This document shows, one piece after another, positions 57,533-64,000 of a stretch of DNA of 64,000 nt. Numbering within the stretch: position 1 is the stretch's first letter; each line of letters opens with the position of its first letter. Origin of the DNA: a virus. A program made the position numbers and the translations under genes. The notes under the pieces are model-generated. The model saw only the letters and a list, made by a program, of their open reading frames with translations. It ran no database searches and was not told the origin of the DNA. The stretch covers positions 182,150 to 246,149 of IMG/VR virus record IMGVR_UViG_3300042261_002390; one strand, given 5' to 3'.

Positions 57533-57948
57533 AAATAATAACACTAGGTAATATTAAATTTAGAGTCATCCCAATCATAATTAACGACGGCATATACATC
57601 ATTAACGAAAACGATGATTTGACTAATGAAGAGATGTCGTCAGATACTGTTTATTTGTTTAACGACATGACCGATGAAGAAGCTAAATTGTTTGTTGAGA
57701 AGGTTGAAGTATCTTTAGATAACACAGCATTTAAAAGCTATGGAGTAAATACTTCATTATATTTTATGAATGCAAAAGAAAGCCTGAAATCGTTGTTAAT
57801 CGACAACAGCATTAATATTAAAGCTTGGATTAAGGATAAATATTATCCTTCGCAACAAGAATCTGAACAGACACACGGACATGCTGATGAATCATATGCT
57901 GATATGTTACAGAAAGCATCTGATGATTTATTGTTAATTAAATATTGA
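57529..57948 (+). CDS. Acidic hypothetical protein, 139 aa
   Basis: Four-base ATGA overlap with the previous gene. Begins MKIITLGNIKFRVIPIIIND; acidic with a helical C-terminus (ESYADMLQKASDDLLLIK). Not recognised. Confidence 0.65.
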   Translation: MKIITLGNIKFRVIPIIINDGIYIINENDDLTNEEMSSDTVYLFNDMTDEEAKLFVEKVEVSLDNTAFKSYGVNTSLYFMNAKESLKSLLIDNSINIKAWIKDKYYPSQQESEQTHGHADESYADMLQKASDDLLLIKY

Positions 57949-57952
57949 TAAT

Positions 57953-58294
57953 ATGAAAGAGCAGTTTGTTACATACGATATTAGCTTGAAGCTCAAAGAG
58001 TTAGGTTTTGATGAGCCATGTTTTGGATATTTTAACATATCAACAAAATCTTTTTATTTTGCAGATAATGGTGAATATATGCTATCAAAAAATCTGCCGT
58101 CAATAATTGTCTCTGCTCCGTTGTGGCAGCAAGTAATCGACTGGCTTAAAAGAGAATATAGTATTTGTGTAACTCAAACACCCTCAATTGTTGTAGATAG
58201 TTGGATTGTTGTTACATCAGATTCTAAAACTATTTTTAGTGGTTCAAAAGAACAAGCAATTTTAAATGCAATCGGATTATGCAAGAAGAATTAA
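57953..58294 (+). CDS. Bacteroidota-phage small-protein family member, 113 aa
   Basis: Paralogue of 55749-56162 and 58902-59318: TYDISLKLKELGFDEPCFGY, then SAPLWQQVIDWLKREYSICV, and a C-terminal SKEQAILNAIGL helix. Overlaps the next gene by 16 bases. Confidence 0.7.
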   Translation: MKEQFVTYDISLKLKELGFDEPCFGYFNISTKSFYFADNGEYMLSKNLPSIIVSAPLWQQVIDWLKREYSICVTQTPSIVVDSWIVVTSDSKTIFSGSKEQAILNAIGLCKKN

Positions 58295-58920
58295 AAGTGG
58301 TAATTCTATCATCCGATAATAAAAGCGACATTATTACTTGGGGAAAACATTTAAAAAAATCATCAGGGAAAATTAAAGATGATTATGATATTGCTTTTGC
58401 TATATGTGCAAAATACCAACAGCTTTATTTTATATCTGATGAAGAAATAAAAAAAGGTGATTGGGCAGTCATATTAACAGATGAAAAACCTATAATTGTA
58501 AATGTTAAAACAATAGGAAAAGAAGTTACTGCCCAAAAACAAGAGGGAGGATATATTGTTACCCATACTAATTTCCTTAAGAAAATCATTGCTACTACAG
58601 ATACTTCACTTAAAAGAATCTGTCCATCTTGTAATGGTAGAGGGCAATTTGATAATGATGGATATAATCAATGTAAAAGATGTAAAACATCTGGTGAAAT
58701 TAATCTTCCTCGACCATCTGAAAAGTGGATTGAGTATTTCATTACTGAATGGAACAAGAGCAATCAAATTGAAAAAGTAATGGTTGAATATCATGGAACA
58801 CATATTTCAGGTGCATATGATATTGAAGATATGTTTGAATTTGGTGGATATGATATTGAGAAACTAATAATAAATTCAGATAATACAATTAATATTGAAT
58901 TATGCAAGAAGAAAGAATAA
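58279..58920 (+). CDS. Bacteroidota-phage family protein with CxxC zinc insert, 213 aa
   Basis: It has the same order as the protein at 42091-43035 (LYFISDEEIKKGDWAVILTD, LKKIIATTDTSLKRICPSCN, RPSEKWIEYFITEWN, IEKVMVEY). The Cys motifs CPSCNGRGQF and CKRCKTSGEI form a DnaJ-like zinc insert between strands that is absent from the 42 kb relative. Overlaps the next gene by 19 bases. Confidence 0.7.
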   Translation: MQEELKVVILSSDNKSDIITWGKHLKKSSGKIKDDYDIAFAICAKYQQLYFISDEEIKKGDWAVILTDEKPIIVNVKTIGKEVTAQKQEGGYIVTHTNFLKKIIATTDTSLKRICPSCNGRGQFDNDGYNQCKRCKTSGEINLPRPSEKWIEYFITEWNKSNQIEKVMVEYHGTHISGAYDIEDMFEFGGYDIEKLIINSDNTINIELCKKKE

Positions 58921-59318
58921 CGTTTGAAACAGCTAAAATTGCTAAAGAAAAGGGTTTTGATATCGATACAAATGGATTCTTCTATCCATTGAGGGAAGAA
59001 ACAAAAAATATCGACGGATTAGCTAAGGTCGGTAAATTAAGATACTCGTTAGTTGATTCTGCAGGTGTCGAATTCAAAAAAGATAATAATTACGCATTAG
59101 CACCAACTCAAAGTGAATTGCAGAAATGGCTCAGGGAAGTACATGGTGAAGATGTGTTTGTTATTAAGAGTGTTGATAGATATTACCCGGTAAATAATAG
59201 TGCGGGATTAAGCATTAATGATATTGCTCATTTAATGAAGGCATTAAATTGGAAATCTTATTCAACATACGAAGAAGCTTTGGAAAAAGTTTTATTCGAA
59301 ACTTTGAAACAAATTTAG
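58902..59318 (+). CDS. Bacteroidota-phage small-protein family member, 138 aa
   Basis: Third paralogue: ITFETAKIAKEKGFDIDTNG, ALAPTQSELQKWLREVHGED and the YEEALEKVLFETLKQI tail. The last ~20 bases of the previous gene contain its start, so translation is coupled. Function unknown. Confidence 0.7.
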   Translation: MQEERITFETAKIAKEKGFDIDTNGFFYPLREETKNIDGLAKVGKLRYSLVDSAGVEFKKDNNYALAPTQSELQKWLREVHGEDVFVIKSVDRYYPVNNSAGLSINDIAHLMKALNWKSYSTYEEALEKVLFETLKQI

Positions 59319-59336
59319 TTGAAAAACGTATAAGAA
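59303..59336 (+). promoter_or_regulatory. Phage promoter motif (variant)
   Basis: TTTGAAACA (one change from TTTGTAACA), 16 bases, AACGTATAAGAA, overlapping the 3' end of the upstream gene and 9 bases before ATG 59345. Confidence 0.5.
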
Positions 59337-59344
59337 CTAAAAAC

Positions 59345-59773
59345 ATGAATATGTCATTCGAAATTAATGAAAAAGAAAAAACAGTTATAGTTAAAAAAGA
59401 CTGTAAACGATGTTCACATCTTAAAGTTTGTAAGTTTCATTCTAAAATGTCTGAACTCTGTAAATCAAACGAATTTTACGGGATGAACGAATATCTTGAA
59501 TCGAATAATACTCTGGAAGTGTTTGAATTACATGCCAGATGCGGTCAGTATAAAGTTAAATTTAACACCGCAAAGAATTCACCTGTTGGACTCGATACCG
59601 AGCGCAATATTTTGGAAAAGATTGCGTATGCTGAGTTTAAAGCTAGGATTAAAGATGGAGTTTCTTCATACAGCATTGACGAAAAAAACGACACTTGTTT
59701 TTGTAATCCAAGAAACGGTGAAAAACAAACATTTAAACTATCGGAATTAATTTCTGAGTATAAATTTGGCTAA
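59345..59773 (+). CDS. Cys-rich hypothetical protein, 142 aa
   Basis: ATG 59345 gives MNMSFEINEKEKTVIVKKDC. KRCSHLKVCKFHSKM supplies a Cys/His cluster (Cys-x2-Cys-x5-Cys-x2-His) and further Cys at CGQYKVKF, a likely zinc site or nucleic-acid binding module. Not otherwise recognised. Confidence 0.65.
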   Translation: MNMSFEINEKEKTVIVKKDCKRCSHLKVCKFHSKMSELCKSNEFYGMNEYLESNNTLEVFELHARCGQYKVKFNTAKNSPVGLDTERNILEKIAYAEFKARIKDGVSSYSIDEKNDTCFCNPRNGEKQTFKLSELISEYKFG

Positions 59774-59774
59774 A

Positions 59775-60017
59775 ATGAGAATTGACGAATTAGAAGAATA
59801 TGCTAAAGAACATGGTTTCGACTCGTTAGAGTTCGAGTTTACAAACCTTAAAGGCGAAGTAAAGAAATGTAAATGGTTGGATGCCTACATGGGTTTGTTT
59901 GTAATTGAAGGTAGCGGTGGCTTTATTAAAACTAGCGACTGGAAACAATATACCGGGGATGTGTTTGAATTTCGAATTTGTGACGAGCAAAACACTTTTG
60001 ATTTCAATAAAGTGTAA
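59775..60017 (+). CDS. Hypothetical protein, 80 aa
   Basis: ATG 59775 (MRIDELEEYAKEHGFDSLEF), one base after the previous stop TAA, is preferred over a TTG at 59766. Acidic alpha/beta. Not recognised; it resembles small phage proteins with a GFDSLEFE start. Its stop TAA lies within the next promoter's GTAACC. Confidence 0.6.
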   Translation: MRIDELEEYAKEHGFDSLEFEFTNLKGEVKKCKWLDAYMGLFVIEGSGGFIKTSDWKQYTGDVFEFRICDEQNTFDFNKV

Positions 60018-60045
60018 CCTTTTAGAAAAGTAAACGTATAATATA
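60011..60045 (+). promoter_or_regulatory. Phage promoter motif
   Basis: GTGTAACC, 16 bases, AACGTATAATATA, 17 bases before ATG 60062; overlaps the stop of the upstream gene. Confidence 0.65.
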
Positions 60046-60061
60046 TTAAAACTACAATATC

Positions 60062-60562
60062 ATGAAAAAATTATTCTTTTTGTTAATTATTTTGTTGTCA
60101 ATTATTTTGTTGTCAATGGATTGTTTTTCACAAACAACCAAAGCACAACGTTACGAAATCTATAAAGCAAAGTGCAACATTATCGATACGTTGACAATTG
60201 AAAACTCGGGGTATCTCAAAATCGATACACTGATACTATCAACACTTCCAACGAAAGATACTTATTATGGAAAGGTCATTATAAGTTCAATAAAAGTATC
60301 ATCAACAAAATCATTAATTGTTGTAGTTGATACTGTTTGGACTGTATCGCCTAAGCCACTGTCATATATGTTTGGAAATGTGCCGAAAACCGTAACATCA
60401 AACTATGATACAGATTATAGACGTTGGGTTTATAAGAATGTGAAGGTGGCAGTTAAACGTTGTAAACCAGTCACATATACTGTTTGGACGAAAAATGAAA
60501 ATTATTATGTGACGCTATTAGACAGTATTGAAAAATATATTAACGATTATTATAAAAAGTAG
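60062..60562 (+). CDS. Secreted protein of unknown function, 166 aa
   Basis: MKKLFFLLIILLSIILLSMD then CFSQT is a signal peptide; cleavage is likely near CFSQ-T, possibly by lipoprotein processing at Cys. A direct repeat in the DNA (TTGTTGTCAATTATT twice near 60090-60113) lengthens the hydrophobic core. The rest is beta-rich and Lys-rich, perhaps envelope-facing. Unknown function. Confidence 0.65.
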   Translation: MKKLFFLLIILLSIILLSMDCFSQTTKAQRYEIYKAKCNIIDTLTIENSGYLKIDTLILSTLPTKDTYYGKVIISSIKVSSTKSLIVVVDTVWTVSPKPLSYMFGNVPKTVTSNYDTDYRRWVYKNVKVAVKRCKPVTYTVWTKNENYYVTLLDSIEKYINDYYKK

Positions 60563-60673
60563 TATCTATACACACCCAATTCATAACTGAACAAATGGTA
60601 AATACATAAACCCTATGTTAGAGTGTATGGGTTCTAACTATCATTAGTCCTCAGTCAAAGGTTGTTTGGTTTG

Positions 60674-60739
60674 AATAATATGAAAAGCAAGGATGTGGAA
60701 ACACATTGCGATAACTTCAGAGGATATGCTTGGATTATT
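60674..60739 (+). ncRNA. Structured RNA candidate D
   Basis: AATAAT (60674-60679) pairs with ATTATT (60734-60739), AGCA with TGCT inside it, and the core is ATGTG-GAAA-CACAT (60693-60706), a GNRA-tetraloop hairpin. The surrounding 60563-60795 contains no gene and further short stems. Confidence 0.35.
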
Positions 60740-60795
60740 CCACGATGACAAGTGGTGGGTTTGTTTTTAATTAAAACAGTTAATGAAATAAATAC

Positions 60796-61005
60796 ATGTG
60801 CGATTTAAGTGCTGATGATTATAGAGAAAAATTAGACCTCCCATTCATATATCGTGATGAATATGAGAAGCTAAGTAATTCTAAAAGAAATCGGCTTGAA
60901 TACTCCAATCCTTGTTCAACAAACGACCCAAATGTTTTAAGGGTTGGTCAGGTGTTTGATGGTGATTTAGGACGTTGGAGAGGTGCTTATAAATCTGATT
61001 TTTAA
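60796..61005 (+). CDS. Small hypothetical protein, 69 aa
   Basis: Begins MCDLSADDYREKLDLPFIYR; polar. It is the only convincing gene in a 1.2 kb stretch of RNA-like sequence. Not recognised. Confidence 0.5.
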   Translation: MCDLSADDYREKLDLPFIYRDEYEKLSNSKRNRLEYSNPCSTNDPNVLRVGQVFDGDLGRWRGAYKSDF

Positions 61006-61045
61006 AGATATTGACATAAACAAATTGCTGTAATCAAGTTTTCTA

Positions 61046-61100
61046 ATACAAGTAAGTGGTAGCTGCATGGTAGGTGTGGAGTTCGAATCTCCATTTGTAT
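61046..61100 (+). tRNA. Truncated tRNA-like sequence
   Basis: The acceptor ATACAAG (61046-61052) pairs with TTTGTAT (61094-61100) through one wobble. The T arm GGAG-TTCGAAT-CTCC (about 61078-61092) is normal and a D-arm-like AGTGGTAGCT is present. Only ~12 bases remain where an anticodon arm and variable loop should be, so the molecule is a ~55-base remnant or a minimal tRNA-like element. No CCA. Confidence 0.4.
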
Positions 61101-61224
61101 ATATTCCAATTTGATTGAGGAATAAGAAAATATTGGTTGGTATTGACAAGAAATAAAAATAAGCATAGCAGACGCATTCTGCCGTTGTAATATCTATCAA
61201 ACAGTAATTTGTTTTTAAAAATAT

Positions 61225-61330
61225 TTGAGTTGTATTGCTGTAAAGCGGGTGCTACCCCGGTGTAGAGAGTATAAACAAGTAGTATTTAAGTGCACGCATA
61301 CTCTAAAATATCACAGCAATTACAACTCAA
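61225..61330 (+). ncRNA. Structured RNA candidate E
   Basis: TTGAGTTGTATTGCTGT (61225-61241) pairs with ACAGCAATTACAACTCAA (61313-61330) with one bulge. Inside are AGAGTAT (61266-61272) with ATACTCT (61298-61304) and GGGT-GCT-ACCC. A strong, long closing stem. Confidence 0.55.
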
Positions 61331-61335
61331 TGTTT

Positions 61336-61470
61336 GAAACAGGGTTTATTAAAAATTGCGGGTAGTAGTCGAAGGTCGTGCTGCAGTCCAAATGCTAATA
61401 GACCCCTCTTCAGGATAGGAATATACCTCAGAGCAATATGAAGTATCGATTATAAAACAAATCTTGTTTC
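61336..61470 (+). ncRNA. Structured RNA candidate F
   Basis: GAAACAGGGTTT (61336-61347) pairs with AAATCTTGTTTC (61459-61470) over 12 bases with two wobbles. The loop has a short stem-rich core. It ends two bases before the next promoter motif. Confidence 0.45.
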
Positions 61471-61471
61471 T

Positions 61472-61508
61472 TTTGTAACCTTTTTAAACTTGAAACGTAT
61501 AGTAAGTA
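61472..61508 (+). promoter_or_regulatory. Phage promoter motif
   Basis: TTTGTAACC, 16 bases, AACGTATAGTAAG. It faces no protein gene for 280 bases, only RNA candidate G, so it may be an RNA promoter. Confidence 0.65.
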
Positions 61509-61563
61509 AATAAAACATACTACTTATGAAACAGTGGAAAAGATTATAATTAAAAATGATATT

Positions 61564-61736
61564 GAGTTTGTTTGTTTTGTGACTGAAATATAGTAACTAT
61601 GTATTGCATTATTTAGCTCAGAGCAGAGCGATATCTTTATGGGGTATAGGTCGATGATGCGAACATCAATAATGAAACATAGTGTGGAAGAAGTACAATT
61701 CTTACAGGTAATCAATCCTGTCAAAACAACAAACTC
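61564..61736 (+). ncRNA. Structured RNA candidate G enclosing a tRNA-like fold
   Basis: GAGTTTGTTTGTTTTGTGAC (61564-61583) pairs, with bulges, with GTCAAAACAACAAACTC (61720-61736). Inside are the tRNA-like cloverleaf at 61607-61674 and a hairpin ACAGG/CCTGT. It is transcribed from its own promoter motif and lies before another. Confidence 0.5.
61607..61674 (+). tRNA. tRNA-like cloverleaf, possible UAU anticodon
   Basis: Acceptor CATTATT (61607-61613) pairs perfectly with AATAATG (61668-61674). The D arm is GCTC-AGAGCA-GAGC and the anticodon arm ATATC-TTTATGG-GGTAT. The variable region is AGGTC; the T arm GATG-ATGCGAA-CATC is short. The 68-base fold is complete, with candidate anticodon UAU (AUA, Ile). 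The degenerate D and T loops (no GG, T loop not TTCRA) make function uncertain, so it may be decayed or a tRNA mimic. Confidence 0.5.
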
Positions 61737-61741
61737 ATTTT

Positions 61742-61778
61742 TTTGTAACCTTTTTAAGCTTGAAACGTATAGTAAGTA
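61742..61778 (+). promoter_or_regulatory. Phage promoter motif
   Basis: TTTGTAACC, 16 bases, AACGTATAGTAAG, 13 bases before ATG 61791; nearly identical over 35 bases to the copy at 61472. Confidence 0.7.
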
Positions 61779-61790
61779 AATAAATATATC

Positions 61791-62750
61791 ATGGGAAGTT
61801 GGAACGGTACATGTATGATTAGTAACTTACCTATTTTATCAGGTGAAGAAGTCAAATTAGTGTTTTTACACAGACCATATAGCAGTGGGCAATTACATAA
61901 ACCTGCCTATTGTTATCCGAATGGAATTTTTCACCCGGCAGCATTTGCATTAAATGGCAAATATGATGATTATGGTAGCGTGGAAGATATTGAAGAAGAC
62001 TTTAATTATAATCTAGTTAATCTGTTTTTCAAACTCACATTTAAAGCAATTGAAGTCGAGGGTAAAATACTTGAAGATTTTAATTTATATAATATCTTGG
62101 AGGGTATTGAAAGAGGTTCATTAAAAGTTCTTGCTGAAGGTGATGCTGAAAGGAAAAAAATTGCGGAAGGAGCAATTGAAGCATATTCAAAACACGGTTT
62201 TTCATCAAAGAAAGTCGAAGAAGAATGGAGAAAATTAGCTGATGAAGATGTTAGTGAAATTTGGCGTGAATCGACACTGAATTTCGTTATGATTAGGAAA
62301 GATGTTTGGGATGGCATTATCGCTGGACATAAAACCGAATATTGGATTGAAGACGAAAAAGATAGAAAAGAGCCGAACGTTTGCTATCAGACCGCACAGG
62401 AATGGGTTGAAAAAAGATTTAAAAAATTTAAGAATATTGAGAATTCTTTATTTAAGAGATTTTTAAATCCAATATCGACTGCAGGATATGCGGGTGGCAC
62501 TAAAATGCTACTCGATAATTATTATCAAGAAGCACTTCTTCATGGAACTGATGAACAAATTGATATCTTTCAGAAATTATTTACTGAAATGACAATCATT
62601 GAGTCATTTCTATCTGCAACAAGAAAAGGATGGATGATTACTTGTGGTAGCGGTTCACAATCCAATGAATGGAGCGAATATCAGTTGTTAAATAAAATCG
62701 TTAACGATATTTGTGTTAAAGAATTACAGGAATATGATGAAGAATCGTAA
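61791..62750 (+). CDS. Conserved phage hypothetical protein, 319 aa
   Basis: Begins MGSWNGTCMISNLPILSGEE, which reads like the start of a conserved family seen in many phages of different hosts. It is mainly helical and acidic further on (RKKIAEGAIEAYSKHGFSSK). Its function is unknown. The stop TAA falls inside the next promoter motif. Confidence 0.7.
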   Translation: MGSWNGTCMISNLPILSGEEVKLVFLHRPYSSGQLHKPAYCYPNGIFHPAAFALNGKYDDYGSVEDIEEDFNYNLVNLFFKLTFKAIEVEGKILEDFNLYNILEGIERGSLKVLAEGDAERKKIAEGAIEAYSKHGFSSKKVEEEWRKLADEDVSEIWRESTLNFVMIRKDVWDGIIAGHKTEYWIEDEKDRKEPNVCYQTAQEWVEKRFKKFKNIENSLFKRFLNPISTAGYAGGTKMLLDNYYQEALLHGTDEQIDIFQKLFTEMTIIESFLSATRKGWMITCGSGSQSNEWSEYQLLNKIVNDICVKELQEYDEES

Positions 62751-62779
62751 CCTTTTTAAATTACAAACGTATAAGACAT
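62745..62779 (+). promoter_or_regulatory. Phage promoter motif
   Basis: TCGTAACC, 16 bases, AACGTATAAGAC, overlapping the upstream stop and just before RNA candidate H. Confidence 0.65.
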
Positions 62780-62788
62780 TGAAGCAAA

Positions 62789-62894
62789 TGTTTCGATAAT
62801 GTGAATTAAAAGGATGTTAGATGAAATAAGAAAGTAGTGCCAAGCAGTGAATAAGACTCACCTACATCGAAACAGATTGGCGTTAATTCACATT
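62789..62894 (+). ncRNA. Structured RNA candidate H (pseudoknot)
   Basis: TGTTTCGAT (62789-62797) pairs with ATCGAAACA (62866-62874). AATGTGAATTAA (62798-62809) pairs perfectly with TTAATTCACATT (62883-62894). The two stems are crossed (A, B, A', B'), which is a pseudoknot. The middle has GTGA-ATAAGAC-TCAC and the GGATGTTAGATGAAA segment shared with candidate C. It begins 10 bases after a phage promoter. Confidence 0.6.
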
Positions 62895-62943
62895 TATTGA
62901 TAAACGATAAATTTTTATTATTAAACAATAAAATTAAAACAAA

Positions 62944-63690
62944 ATGGTTGAAGTATTAATTCATTATTCAGTCAACAATTCACAGCTAACAATTGATGTG
63001 AATAAACAATCGTTCAAAAATTCAACGAACGAAAATGTTGCCAAATATTTAAAGGGTGTGTATCGTAACGATGATGAGTTTAAAACCTTCATCGAAAAGG
63101 TAAGTAAAATTCGTGAAGAACACAAAGAATTTGACGTGAGGGACTTCGTAAAGGAATTTGAAACACTTTACAATGAAGCTAAACCCTTCACATATAAAGA
63201 AGCTTTTGCTATCGAAGATAATGCGTTCAAAGCATTGGTATTTGGTAGTATCGATGTTGGTGAAATGATTCAAAATTTAGGTGCTACTCGTCTCAAAACC
63301 GATGGTAAAGAATCTGTTCAGAAATTATTCGATAAACAAGGTAATTTCTTGGGTACAACAAACATTACCAACGTCTATGAAGTCTACGAAGTCAATGGCG
63401 AACAACTTGGCGTTACCGAAAAGCTTTATGCTTTAAAATGTTGGTGTACTTCAACAAGCAACGAACACTGGTTGTGGATTGAAGAAAATTACAAAGACCA
63501 ACCATTGGAAGCCGTAGCATCTACCTTCCGTATTCATTCCGACTTGATTGATAAAATCAAAGAAATTAAACGTCAGGGTGATGTTTTATTGGTCGAAATC
63601 AAAGAAGAATTCAAGGATTATGAACCTACTGGCGAAATCGTGCCGTTAACTGCTGACCAATACTTTGGATTGCTTACTACTCAAGCATAA
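62944..63690 (+). CDS. Hypothetical protein, 248 aa
   Basis: Begins MVEVLIHYSVNNSQLTIDVN; Lys/Glu-rich and soluble. The middle contains GESVQKLFDKQGNFLGTTNI-type strands and later LKCWCTSTSNEHWLWIEE, also seen as a small domain in phage proteins (a CWC segment followed by a Trp-rich helix). Codon use is more GC-ending than its neighbours. Function unknown. Confidence 0.65.
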   Translation: MVEVLIHYSVNNSQLTIDVNKQSFKNSTNENVAKYLKGVYRNDDEFKTFIEKVSKIREEHKEFDVRDFVKEFETLYNEAKPFTYKEAFAIEDNAFKALVFGSIDVGEMIQNLGATRLKTDGKESVQKLFDKQGNFLGTTNITNVYEVYEVNGEQLGVTEKLYALKCWCTSTSNEHWLWIEENYKDQPLEAVASTFRIHSDLIDKIKEIKRQGDVLLVEIKEEFKDYEPTGEIVPLTADQYFGLLTTQA

Positions 63691-63699
63691 TAGTGAAAA

Positions 63700-63769
63700 C
63701 AAAAATATTTTATTTTTGTAGGTATTATAAAAACATTTATTATATTTGTAGCAAATTAATTTCATAACT
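63700..63769 (+). promoter_or_regulatory. Host-type promoter
   Basis: TTTTTGTAGG near 63713 and TTATATTTGTAGC near 63741-63753 fit the -33 TTTG and -7 TAnnTTTG arrangement, ending ~17 bases before ATG 63770. Confidence 0.55.
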
Positions 63770-64000
63770 ATGGAAAAAGTTATCTTAGAAAAATCGACCA
63801 ACACACATGTTCTCGAATCTGAAACAAGTGTAGATGTAAAAAATCTTGACGAATCAACACTCTTGTTAAAAGTTAAAGGTAAAGGTGTCGTTACTCATGG
63901 TCAACATGGTACAGTTGTTACTGAATCTCCTACTGTTATCAAATACGTACAGAAGGAATTGAATCCGGTGACAAGGATGATGCAAAATGCATACGACTAA
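63770..64000 (+). CDS. Small hypothetical protein, 76 aa
   Basis: Begins MEKVILEKSTNTHVLESETS and has a Gly/Val-rich strand segment VKGKGVVTHGQHGTVVTESP; the TAA stop is the last codon of the window. Could be a small beta-rich structural or binding protein. Not recognised. Confidence 0.6.
   Translation: MEKVILEKSTNTHVLESETSVDVKNLDESTLLLKVKGKGVVTHGQHGTVVTESPTVIKYVQKELNPVTRMMQNAYD

Noticed and set aside
1-64000. Stop-codon recoding as seen in some large gut phages
   Set aside because: TAG (e.g. 20098, 25189), TGA (e.g. 20810) and TAA all end genes with normal spacing to the next gene.

Overview
This window looks like an accessory and early-gene region of a large tailed bacteriophage that infects a member of the Bacteroidota. 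The evidence is the tight packing of mostly small genes with 1-20 base overlaps, strong A+T richness, and weak ribosome binding sites in A-rich leaders. Lipoproteins carry Bacteroidota-like lipoboxes, several host-type promoters of the TAnnTTTG form occur, and there is a typical phage nucleic-acid toolkit: Dda-like helicase, ATP-dependent DNA ligase, Rnl2-type RNA ligase, HNH-RNA ligase fusion, DHFR, MazG-like, HD hydrolases, DEDD exonucleases and a GIY-YIG homing endonuclease. No terminase, capsid, portal, tail or DNA polymerase gene is visible. TAA, TAG and TGA all end genes, so there is no sign of stop-codon recoding.

Layout. Positions 1-7795 are a leftward operon series: a partial secreted protein, a possible acetyltransferase, membrane proteins, two DEDD exonucleases, a HAD phosphatase, a DUF262 protein, thioredoxin and a ppGpp-hydrolase-like HD protein. 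From 7.9 kb everything runs rightward. At 10.27-12.08 kb lies a compositionally different island of three small genes bounded by imperfect inverted repeats resembling integron attC sites. At 13.5-15.5 kb is a J-domain/pseudokinase protein next to a von Willebrand A protein. At 15.7-31.2 kb is the nucleotide and nucleic-acid metabolism block (GIY-YIG, PurA, ATP-grasp, DNA ligase, RNA ligase, PTH2-like, DHFR, nuclease, Nudix, Dda helicase, MazG, HD). At 31-47.7 kb are mostly small unknown genes plus a membrane/SPFH operon, an AAA ATPase and the HNH-RNA ligase.

The most striking element is at 47.8-50.3 kb: a miniature CRISPR system made of one 446-residue Cas12/TnpB-like nuclease between two CRISPR arrays with related 36-base repeats. 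Each array is preceded by a copy of the same ~170-base leader, whose hairpins covary between copies and whose conserved segments are complementary to the repeat 3' end. A phage promoter motif sits directly upstream. No Cas1 or Cas2 is present.

From 50.3 kb to the end come more small genes, including a glucosaminidase-like lysis candidate and families common in Bacteroidota phages, and an RNA-rich stretch (60.5-62.9 kb) with several long-range stems, tRNA-like cloverleaves and a pseudoknot.

About 25 copies of a motif TTGTAAC, 16-17 bases, CGTATAAG lie just upstream of genes, one of them on the minus strand before the leftward thioredoxin gene. It differs from the host consensus and is probably the promoter of a phage-specific transcription programme that links most of the small operons. 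All functional calls rest on reading motifs by eye; no database search was run.
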